Origin: Spirodela intermedia
Lineage: Eukaryota; Streptophyta; Magnoliopsida; Alismatales; Araceae
Reading direction: 5' to 3'
DNA: 64,000 nt
NCBI GenBank assembly: GCA_902729315.2
Contig: LR746264.1
Span: 9,951,878-10,015,877, forward strand
In this document: piece after piece, positions 22,536-33,735 of the stretch
Layout: each line of letters opens with the position of its first letter
Position numbering within the stretch: position 1 is the stretch's first letter
Notes under the pieces: generated by a model
Databases searched by the model: none
What the model saw: the letters and a program-made list of their open reading frames with translations, nothing else
What the model was told of the DNA's origin: nothing
Position numbers and translations under genes: made by a program

Positions 22536-23262
22536 AAGTCAAGCCATACTGGGAACCAAAGAAATCGAGAGGAGAGGGGCTGCGGCAGCAGCTCCCACCG
22601 TCGTCGCTCTCCGTGGAAGGGGGAGAGTCGACGGGCTCCTCCTTGGAAGCGCCGGCAGGGTGGAGAGGGAAAAGCTGGAGAGTTTGACGGGACTCTGCAT
22701 CACACATGCACTCCTCGTCGGCCGCGGCGGTTTCCAGAAGCCGGCGGCGATCGTATCGTTCTAGGTTTCTGTACCTCGTCTCCTCCGCCCCTTCGGGCGC
22801 CATGGCTCCGGCGAAGACCACCGCCGGCAGCGGCGGATGATAACACCTCATCCCGGCGAGTGGTGGCACGTAGAAAGGGTTACTGCACAGGAGAGTACCC
22901 CCCGCCGGCGGGGGATGGTGAAGGGTCGGATGCGGCGGTGCCGGCCGCAGCGGCGGCGGGCCAGCCCTGGTCCGGAGGAGCCTGCTCAAGTGCCCGAAGT
23001 TCTCCTGCTTCTGCTTCTGCCGCTGCCGGGCCTTGTGGTTCTGGAACCAGTAGAACACATTCTTCCCCTCGATCCTGCCGAACTCCTGGAGCTTCCCGGC
23101 GATGTGCTGTATCTGCTCCGCCGTCGGAGTGCGCACCCCCTGCCTGTAGAGCCCCTCCAGGAGGCTGATCTGCTCTTTCGTGGGGTTCCACCGCGAGCAC
23201 GCCTGCGGCGGCGGCGCCGCCGCCACGGAGGGACCCTTCTCCTTCCCCTCACTCTCTTCCAT
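22525..23262 (-). CDS. WOX2: WUSCHEL-related homeobox protein, WOX2-like
   Basis: A 245-aa intronless transcription factor. The WOX homeodomain spans about residues 23-88 ([20 protein letters not shown] ... [20 protein letters not shown]). The homeodomain details LLEGLY and [10 protein letters not shown] are those of WOX2 rather than WUS, WOX3, WOX4 or WOX5, so the WOX2 assignment is likely but rests on memory of the family. A canonical WUS-box TLQLFPLHP occurs at residues 194-202, which recruits TOPLESS-type co-repressors. The middle is Pro-rich. WOX2 acts in the apical lineage of the early embryo. The start is the ATG giving [10 protein letters not shown]; no ATG lies in frame just upstream. 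The stop codon is embedded in a GATA/GA repeat. A minus-strand TATAAG around 23312-23318 could be the core promoter. Confidence 0.88.
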
Positions 23263-26200
23263 GGCCACTGCTAGCCCAACGACGTCACCATCTATTCCTC
23301 CCTCCTGCTGTTCTTATAGGCCCCCTAACCCCCCCCCCCCTCCCGGGGGGGAAGGCCGACGAGGAACGCGCTGAAGGCGCCATTTGGTGGGCCCGGGGTC
23401 CTCTGTATTATCAGTAATTTAAATAACTATTAACTTAAATTTAAAAATAACGGTCGATGAGATTATCAGTATAGTTTGTTAAAGAACAACTTTTTACATG
23501 AATACGCAGAAAATGAGAGTCTACCAGATCGTCGGCAATGGAGTGTGGAAGAGTGGTGGTTGACTGTGTTGAGGGTGGCGGGGAGTCTCAGAGCGCGGCG
23601 GCGGCGCCGCCGTCGCCGTCGAGTCGGCTCTTTGCTTTTGCCGGAGACCGAAGAGGCAGGGCGGTGGATGCCGTAAATGCCTCCCCTCCCCCTCCGGAGT
23701 TTGAACCCGGAGTCCTCGGGAATGATAGATTTGGGCTTCTGCTGATTGAGATTCTAAGCTTCGCCGCCACCGCCGCCGCCCCGTCTCCATTGGCCGTCGT
23801 CTAGGAAGAGCACAGAGCTTTGATGCACCCCCCTGTTCCCCAAAACGGCCGATGGTTGAGTGGGTACCTCTATTCTCCATTAATGTCTTCAGCGAGAGGA
23901 CGAGGGCGGCCGCCGGCCGTAGCTGCGGGTCTGCGGCGGCGAACGCCGTCGGTAGGGACGCCGTAGCTGTGAAATCTGCGGAGGCCACCGCCTTCTCGGT
24001 GGATTCAAAACCAGAAATAAAGAAGACCATCAGGAGAACACCTGCAAGAAGATCTTCCATGCTGGAGGCCCGCCTGACCGTTCCGTTTCCCCAGACTGCC
24101 ACCACCGGCAGGATAAACGGAAACACACGGCCGGCGGGAGCTCGAGGTGGGCCGGCGATCATGACGCGGCGGCGAAACGCATTGGGTTTCCTCTTCCTCG
24201 CCCATTAAAGCTCGCCGGCGGCGGTGGGCGGCGCAGTGAATACGGGCGAGAAGGGGGGGCGGCGACTGGGTTTCCTCCGCCGGAAATGGGCACGAGGGTC
24301 TCTGCCGTCCGGCTTCTCTGGGCAGGGCGGGAGGAAGAAAGAAAGAGAGATCGGGAATGTGGCAGCGGAGGCAGCAGGGCGTAGGCGGCGGTAGGCCTGC
24401 CGGACCTAATCCCTTCCCGGAAGCTCAGGCAGTGAACGCCTTGGGAATTGGAGGGGAAGATATCCCTCATCGGAGGGTCCCTTCTTCTCCACAGAGAAGG
24501 GACGAGATCAGTCGACGCGACTGTTGCCTGGTTCCGTGGGTTCCATGCAGCCTCTCTCTCTGTCTCTCCGTGCAGAGCTGGACGCGACGTTCTGTCTTTC
24601 ATGGGCCTCCATGGGCCATGAGATGACGGTCCGCTTAAAAAGCCAACACAAGCCTCTTAGAGAGCTGAGAAAATTATCGGCTCACTACAGAAATTTACGC
24701 CAAATTCCTCTTCAAAATGGACATTGTCAAGTTTCCCCATAGTATTTCCTTTTTTATGCATAACCCTTTTTATCTGTTCCTTTTCTGGCTTCTAGACCGA
24801 AGGGACCGAAGATGGTGTTCAGCGGAGCAAGCAATCAAGCATCCGACGAGGCTGGCGCCCGCCGCGGCAACGGCTACATCCCGAGCTGGTGGCCGGTGCG
24901 TCGGTGGCGGGGCAGTTGGCAATCGCTTGAGACCGCTGCCCAGGGGGTTGGAATGGTCGGCGGAAATGGCTTGCATGGGCCTCCGGCGGGTCACTTATCT
25001 CCCCGTTGCCGGGGTCTGTGGCGGTGGGCCAGCTCCCCACCTGCACTCCACGGCGCCATTAACCCGCCGGCTGTTCTGCCGCGGAAGCTCGAAGCTTTAC
25101 CGGGACAGGAAACCATGGCGGAACTTCCGGAAGTCTTGAAGCCCCCGGCGAAGGAGGGACCCCAATTTTTCCGGTCATTGGGGTTAAGCCCGATTCTGCC
25201 CGTGATTTCAGAAGGCGACCAACGATGAGAGTGACGACGGAGGGCAGTGACTGGGCAGCACGTTGGACTGACCCACGGCGGCGACGAGAGCCGACGGCCG
25301 CCGTGAGCCCCCTCCTCCGCCTCCCCAGGAAGAAGACGCAGTCACGGGTGCTCACAAATGGGCCGCAGGTGTAATGGACCCGACTCCGACGATGGAGACT
25401 CTCCACCGGTCGCCTGAAATTCTCGTATAATGCAATCGGAGCCGCTCATTTTGTTCTGGCCCGCTTTACACGCGTCCACCTGTCAGCGGAGAAGCAGCTG
25501 CCGCGCGGTATTTTCTTCGCAGAAAATTCACAATCGACGGCCTCGAAAAAGCTGCGCACCGCTTTTCCAGGTGACGGGGGAATATTGTTAAAATGCTCCG
25601 CTGAGATGTTCTCCTGTCCGTTTCTCCGAGGTAGATAAGTAATTTGATGACTTTCAGGATATAATATAAAGTATTTACCTTCTCCTGGTACTTTTAAAAA
25701 TTGGTGATATGGTGGAGCTGCAGCTATCTCGCGAGTGAAGACCGCGACCGCTGGTTAATCTTTCTTTCGCTGACGCGTCTCTCTTCCGCAGGATGTCTCC
25801 TCACGCTTACGACGGCCCGCGGGACAACGTATTAAAAAATACTGACGGTGGGGACGGAACATTCGCCCCGGGAGTATGGGCCGCCGAAAGGAGCTCTTAC
25901 CGGACGAACGCCGGAGATATTCTCCGTCGATCGCGGCGTACGATAGTGGGAATTGTCGTCTTCTGTGGTCCCCGCGTTGTCCCCTGGTCTCTCATTGGGG
26001 TGGACAGCCTGCGTGCGTGTCGAAACGCACCGATTCCGGAATCGGACAGGACGGAGAGAAGAGATCTGACGGCGGAGAGGGGTCGGGGTTGTAGTCTTCG
26101 CTCAAAGATCAGTTCTTGGCGACACTGCTCGAGCAGAGGGAGAGAATTTCTATTAGTTTAATATCTTGTCGAGAGTTGGCGTCGTCCCCCCCCATGTGAG

Positions 26201-26711
26201 CTCCCCTTCTCCCCTTCTCCCCTTCAAGCTCACGTCATCCTCTCACCGGAGCTGGGAGGAAGTGAGAGAGGATCTTGCCGGGTGGGTTGGTCGAGCTGCA
26301 TTATCGGGTTGATGCGCAGTGGCGGAGCCCCTTCTCCGGCTGGGAACTTCCCTGAGGAGATGGAGAGTGTCGTGGGATGATGCAGGTCGCTGGATCCTGC
26401 GGCTTTCCCGGCAAAAGCGGAGGCTTGAGGACGCCATTACTCATGGCTCTTGCCCCAGGGCCGTCGACATGGCGGAGCTCGTGAGCTCTCTGGTGCTGTT
26501 CCGCCGTGTGTGCCGCTCGTCCTCGCGGCTCTCCGATTCGCCGTCGATGATGGGTCTCTGAGCTCTCATCTCATCTCAACTGAGTGGATCTTGAATTTAT
26601 TTCCCACCGGCTGGTTCCGCCAAATTTCCCCTTAATCTGGGTGACGTCTTTTGAATTGGAGTGGGATCTGTGGGGCGTTTTGTGGTTCTTGGGGATGAAT
26701 TGCTGTCTACG
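23263..26711. other. Long GC-rich intergenic region between WOX2-like and membrane-protein genes
   Basis: This 3.4-kb region separates two divergent genes and should hold the WOX promoter. A poly-C/G stretch lies at 23330-23350. Open frames exist, e.g. minus 24162-23521 and plus 24812-25228, but they are Pro/Ser/Arg-rich, overlap frames on the other strand, and match no family I recognise. The minus frame contains an internal MEDLLAGVLLMVFFISGFES that looks like a signal peptide, but nothing downstream of it is protein-like. Treat as noncoding unless transcripts show otherwise. Confidence 0.35.
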
Positions 26712-27584
26712 ATGAGGACATTGAGCAGCTTAGGGATCGGTCTGAGCCTGGTTTTCGGGTGTCTGTTCTTCGCCCTGGTCGCAGAGGTCTACTACTTGCT
26801 GTGGTGGAAGAAGAGAATTGCCAACAGGGACCTGCAACTGGGCTACGGCTCCCCCAGGCAGCAACTCCTCCACCTCTTCCGCCTGCGGAAGCGGTCCTCA
26901 ACGAGGCCCGGCTCTCTGAACCCGCAAGAGTTCTCCGCCGCGGCGGCCAATGGCAACGCCGCCCTGGATTCCGGCGGCGGCAAAGAGCTGCTGATAAAAG
27001 GCCGCGGCGTTGAAGAAGGAGCCGAATCAGAGCTCATGAGGCTCCACAACCTCGCGGGCCCTCCCAGGTTCCTCTTCACCATCAAGGAGGAGACCAAGGA
27101 GGACTTGGAGTCGGAGGAGGGAAGGTCCAGGGGGGACAACAAGAGCAGGAAGAGCTCGAGAGGGAGGAGCTTGAGCGACATGCTCCTCGTCCCTGAGAGC
27201 CCCTTCCTCACTCCTCTCTCATCCCCTCCCTTCTTCACCCCGCCAGTGACGCCGATGGACTGCTACAGCCAGCAGGGATTCAACCCTCTCTTTGAATCGT
27301 CCAAGGAAGACAACTGGAGCAAGATGAGGTCCTCCCCGCCGCCCAAGTTCAAGTTCCTCAAGGACGCCGAGGAGAAGCTCTACAGGAAGATTCTGCTGGA
27401 GGAAGCCACGAAGGTGAACAAGACTCAGGGACTCCCTTCTTCCGCCCGCGCCCCTCCTTCGGTGGGCTCGCAGGAAGATGGATCCTTCGTCACCATCATC
27501 GTCAGCAAGAGCAAGGAGCAGCACCATCACCACTCGAGCTCCTCGCAGGTCACTCCGCTGCCTTCTTCCCCTCCCTCGCTCTGA
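26712..27584 (+). CDS. Single-pass membrane protein of unknown function
   Basis: A 290-aa intronless gene. The N-terminus is one hydrophobic segment (residues 7-32, GIGLSLVFGCLFFALVAEVY followed by YLLWW) and then a basic stretch KKRIANRD, so the protein is probably a type III / signal-anchored membrane protein with a cytosolic tail. The tail is rich in Ser, Pro, Glu and Lys. It contains FLFTIKEETKEDLESEEGRS, a Ser/Arg stretch, SLSDMLL, a PxxPFLTPLSSPPFFTPPVT cluster and FKFLKDAEEKLYRKILLEEA, all features I associate with a plant family of uncharacterised transmembrane proteins. The start is the ATG at 26712; no upstream in-frame ATG exists. The C-terminal Ser/His run is low complexity. No biochemical role can be inferred. 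Confidence 0.8.
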   Translation: MRTLSSLGIGLSLVFGCLFFALVAEVYYLLWWKKRIANRDLQLGYGSPRQQLLHLFRLRKRSSTRPGSLNPQEFSAAAANGNAALDSGGGKELLIKGRGVEEGAESELMRLHNLAGPPRFLFTIKEETKEDLESEEGRSRGDNKSRKSSRGRSLSDMLLVPESPFLTPLSSPPFFTPPVTPMDCYSQQGFNPLFESSKEDNWSKMRSSPPPKFKFLKDAEEKLYRKILLEEATKVNKTQGLPSSARAPPSVGSQEDGSFVTIIVSKSKEQHHHHSSSSQVTPLPSSPPSL

Positions 27585-28719
27585 TGGGCGCACCAAAGCA
27601 AACCCAGATTTCCATTAGAATCCCAAATAATTACTGCTCTGTGTTTATGATCGCCATTATTTAGACTGTTCCTACGCTTCCTTGAAATCGATCCAAACAG
27701 CCCTCGAAGAGCATTCCAGCGACGAGCGGTCGTCGGAGCTCCTTCTTCCCTTTGCTTTCATGGCGGTGGGTAACCTTGCTTTCCGGTCGTTCAACCAGCT
27801 GCTCCCTCGAGCCCCTCTCTATTTTCCTTGGAGGGGGAACCAGAGCTCGGATTCCGCCATCTTCCTCGATTTTCAGAAGGGAGAATGGCATCTCCCCGTT
27901 AAGTTTCTCAGTAATTTCTCGAAATCTGGGGTTCTTCGCGTCGTCCTTGTTCTTCAGCCTTACTGCGATGATGATAGAATTCAAACCGGCGCTGTATCAA
28001 ACACATATTTATATGGATATTAATTAAAAAATATTAAACAATTGCTCTCCCGTTCTCGTAGATGAGCACGTGACGTGTATATTCCAAGAGGCCGGATTTT
28101 AAATAATATGTATTTGATCTATTGTTTCAGAGTGGGTGGGAATCTCTCTTGTGATGAGTGGTGAGTGGTGAGTGGTGAGTGGTGAGTGGTGAGTGGTGAG
28201 TGGTGAGTGGTGAGTGGTCCCCTCTCGCGCGTGCCGGGGGTGGGGAGGTTGGATGCGCACCCAAACTTTGCCAAATGTATAAGTCCGACTATATTAATTG
28301 GCATTTATAATTTCACACCACGGTAAGTGGAGTCGGTCGATCCGGACCCGGATCGACCGACCGGAGGGAGATCGCGTCGGTCCACTTGATCCCGCGAGCA
28401 ACGCCCCTGGCCGACCCGACCCGGTTTAGTCGGGTTCTTCGTGAAATTTAATCAGGACCGTTAGAACAACATGTGCTGTCCCCCCCCCTCCCTCTCTCTC
28501 TCTCTCTCTCTCTCGACAGAATACATAACTTAGTAAGATTATTTTACTAAGTGCCGCTACAGCTAGGCGGATATCAACTAAACTGAGTGTATGGGAGGTC
28601 TTATAATAGGGAAGAGAGCTCCGGGCAGCTCTGATAGCAGCCTTGTGAGCTTTAGGATGACCTAGTGAAGTGGCACAAGATCTTCCTAATTTGCTTCTCA
28701 TATCAATGAATTTGAAGAG
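27585..28719. other. Intergenic region with minisatellite and CT repeat
   Basis: 3' flank of the membrane-protein gene. A 7-bp minisatellite lies at 28154-28218 and a CT run at about 28489-28514. A short palindromic stretch rich in GGTCGATCC / GGATCGACC lies at 28335-28362. No gene is supported. Confidence 0.4.
28154..28218. repeat. 7-bp minisatellite (GGTGAGT)n
   Basis: About nine perfect head-to-tail copies of GGTGAGT. Each unit contains a GT splice-donor-like GTGAGT. Confidence 0.95.
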
Positions 28720-30119
28720 ATGTCAACGGGGAATCATGTATGGAAACAATGATTAGAGGATATTGGTCTTGTCAATGCATCATGGACCAACTATAGACCA
28801 TGTTCAATAGAATGGAACACATAAGTTGTCTGCTCTCTAGTGGGCACTAATTCTCTGAGACGCTTGTTTATCTCATATTTTTTTACCACATCACTCTTTA
28901 TTTATGTTGAGGACATAAAGAGATGTAATACTTGAGTTACTATTGAGATTAAAACCTTAGAGAAACTGAAGTATTTTCTTGGGATTAAAATATCCCACTT
29001 TAGGCAGTATATTTTCATTTCAGAATAGAAGTATTTTACATATCTTCATAGAGAAATTGACAAGACTACATGTAAACTAATAAATACTCCAATAGATCTA
29101 TAGATGTTGTGGTAGATAGAGAAATGCGTCAGCACCTAGTAGAAAGACTCATTTATCTATCACATACATGACCAAAAATAGCATGCCCAATGAGTGTGAT
29201 TAATCAATTCAACCATAGTCCAAAGGAGGTACATATGCAAGAAGCTCATTGAGTGTTGCAACATCTCAAAGGAACATCATGAAAAAGTATTATGTTCGGA
29301 GGGTTGATGATATTTGAGGCATATACAGATAGATCATGATTATATCGAGTTAATGGTTATTATGAGATCAACCCCTAGATATTGCATCTTTCTTGGTGGA
29401 AATCTTGTGGCATGGAGAAGTAATAGAATGTGATAGCAAAATATAATTCACAGATTGGATTCCAAGCAATGAATCAAGGTCTATGTTAATTAATTTGGTT
29501 CAATATTATCTCATAAGACTTAAATATTAAGTTGGATGGTCTAATGAGACTATATTATGATAACAAGTTTAAAATTAGTATAGTTCACAATCTAATACAA
29601 CAGGATTGAATAGAAAATGTCAAGAGTGGTAGACACTTCATCTAGGAGAAGTTAGATACTTGATTTATTGGTAAACTTTGTGTCTATATGTGACCAACTT
29701 AGGGATGTGCTTATTAAGAGATTGTGTAGTTCAGTATTTTAGAGTGTTGTATTCAAGATGGGAATGAAGAATATATATTCACCAGCTTGAGGGGGAGTGT
29801 GGAAAAAAATCATATAATTAAGGATCATATTTTTGATTAATTTCCTAATTTTCTTTGAATATCCTATAAATGATGGGATTCAACTTAGATAGTTTTCCTT
29901 TTTTGAGGCCAAGTTAATTATATATAACCAAAAATTGTATTAGATTGTTGGTCGATTTCATAATTTGGTTTGAGTGTCCTATAAATGATTGGATTCAACT
30001 TAGATAGTTTTTCTTTTTTTAAGGTCAGGTTAATTATATATAACCAAATATTCTTCTATGAATTGATATGAAAGAAGAATATCTCCATTGTTTATTTTAT
30101 TCTTGTATTGTTTCCATCA
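28720..30119 (+). mobile_element. 5'-truncated, decayed Ty1/copia retrotransposon with 3' LTR
   Basis: Translating the plus strand in shifting frames gives pieces of copia reverse transcriptase (KLKYFLGIKIS near 28965-29000, followed by a broken YFTYLHREI-like stretch) and RNase H (CIFLGGNLVAWRS near 29380-29425, then a HRTKHIE-like region near 29600), each broken by stops and frameshifts. A polypurine tract TTGAGGGGGAG (29787-29797) precedes TGTGG at 29798, the expected LTR start. The LTR probably ends near 30119 and carries an internal direct repeat of 115-bp period. No 5' LTR, gag or integrase is present, so the element is a dead fragment. Confidence 0.75.
29838..30055. repeat. Direct repeat of 115-bp period inside the LTR
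   Basis: Two copies, about 29838-29950 and 29953-30055, share TCCTATAAATGAT.GGATT, CAACTTAGATAGTTTT and TTAATTATATATAACCAAA with few differences. Confidence 0.85.
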
Positions 30120-33100
30120 CTTAAAAAATTTACATTTTGGTTGCGACTAATGTCTACCTACACATTCAAGAGATGTTCTTGCAGCTGCTCCTGAAGTTTA
30201 AAGGTCAGCCAATATCCCTGAAGAACCTAGATATCGAAGCTTCTACTTCAGAAACCCAGATTCAAGGTAACATCACAGGCTACAGTGGGCGTTTTGATAT
30301 TGCTGAAATGAAGTCAAACTATCTTATTTTTTTACTATGCAAAAGTAAACATATTTACCAAAGATGAAAAATCTGTAAACTCAATTCAAGATTATTTATT
30401 CAAATGGATAAAATTTCATTACTATGGTTAGTAAAATCAACATATTTAGCAACTATGACCATCGAAAGCATTCCTACTCGAAACCAGAAACTATGAACCA
30501 AGAACAAGAAACTATCTTATTTGTTCACTTCTGTCCTTGTTTAGTATTCCTGAGAATTAATTACATCTTAATATCAAATAACCAAGTTAAAATGCTCCGA
30601 AATGACGCTCTAAAAGCAGTTAATATCCATTTGAGGGAGGATAACAATTTGGATATATCAATCTCTATGGCAGTGGTTTCCATTTGTATCAGTGAGATTC
30701 AAAACAACCTTAGCTTCATCTAATTAGAAACAGGATGATGATTAGAATTAACGGATTACATCTCAAGAAACAGGGTTTCCAACGCACCTGTGGCTCCTCT
30801 TGCACTTTGAAGAACTGAAAATAGCTGTTTTCTCCCCTCCCTGGTGTGTCCACCTCAAATTGTCAAATTGTCTCCGCGAGCGATATCCTGTTATAGAGGA
30901 GAGATTTATTTATTTATTTATTTATTTTTTGAAATGAAAATTTTGATTTAATGCTAGAAGTTTCACCTCATTCTGAGGTTACATGAGTGGGATCTCATTC
31001 GCACAAAGGGTGAGGAATGATATCCTGTTATAGAGGAGAGATTAAACATTACTTAAAGAAAAAAACTATTACGCAGTCACAGGAATGATGATGCATTTAA
31101 TTTCACTAAACCACGAACAAAACTGCTGATAAATTCAATTTTTTTGGATGAATAGCCAAGCTTTTAATTCTAGGTAAAGGATAAATAGCTCCTCCATCGT
31201 CAAAAGATCAAACTTTTTTTCATGTCAATCGATCCAACGGCTGCAAAAAGAAAACAAAAGCGTATGTAAGATCAAGTTCCACATCAATTAAACGGTCTAA
31301 TGCGTTTTGAAAGACATGGAGGGGATCCATTTTCTGAACAAGACATTATATTTATATGTTCATAAAATGATGTACATAAATAACGAATTTCAGTATAGAG
31401 AGTGCAATAGTGTCCGACACAAAAATCAGATCCATACATGTCTTCCAAAGGATGTGATTAAGTACAAGCAGAAAAACGCCGTGGGCTAGTGCTTCATATC
31501 CATTCATACTGATGACAATCCTCTTTACCATGACGCTTCAGGCAACCTTCTTGTGCTCGGCTCTCTTCTTCGAAAAGCTCCAATTAACCAGCTATCCACA
31601 TGCATATTGCCCAATCTTCCATTTTTCTTGTATATTGCATCCTAGTAATGCCAATTCTGTTGAAATAAATTTTAGCCGCAATAGTTTTCCAATTCATTAA
31701 TCCTGTAGCTTTAGGGTCACCAAATTTATTCTCTAGATTCATTGATCCCTCTAAAGTCACTCCTATATCAATATATGATACTATTCTTCTAAAGTTGAAA
31801 TACTTGGATTTGTGCTGAAATCTTTGAACAGGTTTCTACTGCAAACCCAACTGGCTTAAACTATTTTTTAGGGCTTTCAGCTTTACACATTATCTGCTTC
31901 CAGAAATAACAATCTTTAGCCTCAAACCATCGCCCTGTTTGCAAAGCCCATGAATTAACCCCAACAAGCCTCATATCTGGGAAAGCCTCTTCCACTCGTC
32001 TTTGAGATTCTGTGGGTGATGATCGAGTGTGGCCCTCTTGACCTTTACAATAGGATCGAAAAATATTTCTCTCAGGTAGATAAAATCAATTTTTTTGCAG
32101 TCTACAGCTTATACTTTAGTTGTTCTCTGAGACAAGTCCACTACCTTCGGGCATCCCAGCCTATTTAGTTGCTCTGCACCAAAACTTAGAGCAGTATAGT
32201 GATCACCCCAAAGCAACATTTGAACAATCACGTAAAGCACTCTACATATTTAGCTATTTTTGAACGGGGCAAAAGCTATATGTCCGTGTGAATCACCACC
32301 TACGCCAATGATGTTTTTGAATGAATGGATGAAATCATGTAAAGCCTACTTGAACTAATCAAATTTCGAATTATAGGAATTATAGAGAATCAAAAGACAG
32401 AAGAGACCAACCCCCCTCCATGAGATGAGGTCGCCCACTCATCCATCTGACATAATCAGATTCGGGTTCTTGAAAAATAATAATGTCACTCTTTTATATC
32501 TTGATGTAATCCTTGTGTGCACCTAACTATTTCGTAATGTAAACCCACAGAGCCGAGCACACAACTTCAGAAAGGTATGCCGAACTATCAAAATCCTTCT
32601 GCAGGAGACTTCACAAATCCAGAAATAGCATTTACTTCGAATGTCAAGCACTTAGCTCAAGTACACAACGGGCCTACAAGACAGAAAAACCATAAACCAC
32701 GCAACTTGGATCTCAAGAACAATTTCTTGCGTGTTTGCACATGTTTGAGTAGGTATGTGCCCGATTCCGTTTGTCCTATTCAGTAAGAAAGCGTCAATGA
32801 TATGCTCAACAGATAAGATATCTCTGATAATTCACAGATCCCATAACTTGTTCATGAAGAAATTGAATGACACAAACACGTTGCCTTGAGTAACATTGAC
32901 AGCGAGTGAGAGAGACTCATAAAGAGAAGGAAAAATAAAATACTGTTGACATATTTCGATTTAATTCGAGCTTTTTACACTGAACGAGAGCTCAGAAATT
33001 CAGAGGACAGTACTCCATCAAGCTCCATCGATGGGACTATTCCGACTGATTAAGGAAAGACCCAAAAACAACCACAAAGTTTCAAAATACCAGAACTGTC

Positions 33101-33370
33101 CACGCTAATCATCACCTCTGGGAAAGTATAAAGGGTGCCTTTATAGAATTCTGAGCAAATCTAGGGATTATCATCGCAATACAAGCTTTTACATTCTAAA
33201 AGAGTGAGACCCGTAGCGCTCTAGTTTTAGCTTGCCTTCTTTCAACATCTTTCTTACCGCAGCAAATAACAACAAAATGGCACATCAAACTAGGAGTTAA
33301 CTTCTGTTCGTCGGTTTCCTAGTTGATCAGTTTCCTTTACCCAGCAAGTTTTTCTTTTTTTCTTTGTGAC
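30120..33370. other. Gene-poor AT-rich region with exon-like fragments
   Basis: No complete gene. At 30185-30266 an 82-bp open stretch is framed by a good acceptor (ttcttgcag) and donor (CAAG|gtaaca) and would encode LLLKFKGQPISLKNLDIEAS and a few more residues. On the minus strand 32240-31872 contains protein-like pieces in more than one frame (e.g. LWGDHYTALSFGAEQLNRLG, and RLVGVNSWALQTGRWFEAKD ending at a stop near 31870). I recognise neither; they may be exons of an unknown gene or remains of one. Confidence 0.3.
30882..31043 (-). mobile_element. LINE-type 3' stub with 25-bp target-site duplication
   Basis: A perfect 25-bp direct repeat (30882-30906 and 31019-31043, starting GATATCCTGTTATAGAGG) flanks 112 bp. 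On the minus strand that insert ends in an A-rich tail (AAAATAAATAAATAAATA), and the preceding sequence looks like the 3' untranslated end of a plant non-LTR element. A long exact target duplication plus an A-rich tail is the hallmark of target-primed reverse transcription. Confidence 0.8.
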
Positions 33371-33373
33371 CAG

Positions 33374-33735
33374 GGAGGTTCCCATGACATGACTGCGCTA
33401 AATTGGTCTGCCTCGTGGTTCTGTTCATCCAGAAATTATGCGGATTACTTTGAGCTGCCGTTTGAAGGAACCTACTCTCAGTTAGTTCATGCTCGTCGCA
33501 TAAGTACATTGTATGAGAATGCACAAATGTATCAAGTTATCCATTACTGTTTATCGATTGCAGTGATGAAGCAGGAGATGTGAGTCTGCGGTTGATTCTT
33601 CGCCAAACAGTCCTCTGGGTAAGGTTCGGCTCCGCTCGCCTTGCTTCTGAAGAATGGCCGCCATCGGTCATAGAGTCTGCACTTGGTGTTGACAAATTAA
33701 ATGTCAACACGAAATCAATCAGAGTTATCCCTTAA
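33374..33735 (+). CDS. Possible last two exons of an unrecognised gene
   Basis: A 130-bp open stretch (33374-33503) follows a strong pyrimidine tract and acceptor (tttgtgaccag) and ends at AA|gtacat. A second stretch (33575-33735) follows gaagcag and ends in TAA. The phases join (1 then 2) and give a 95-residue C-terminus with a non-repetitive, protein-like composition: GGSHDMTALNWSASWFCSSR at the start and RFGSARLASEEWPPSVIESA then LGVDKLNVNTKSIRVIP at the end. I do not recognise the family. Upstream exons would have to lie between 30.1 and 33.3 kb, where one splice-framed piece (30185-30266) is a candidate. It could also be a pseudogene. Confidence 0.35.

Noticed and set aside
23521-24162. 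213-codon minus-strand frame upstream of the WOX gene, with an internal signal-peptide-like start
   Set aside because: Downstream part is Pro/Arg low complexity, an opposing frame overlaps it, and no known family or splice context supports it.
24812-25228. 138-codon plus-strand frame in the WOX upstream region
   Set aside because: GC-rich, no recognisable domain, overlapping frames on both strands; likely chance.
28140-28220. Could the 7-bp array be a CRISPR array?
   Set aside because: Units are adjacent without spacers, and the DNA is a plant nuclear genome; it is a simple minisatellite.
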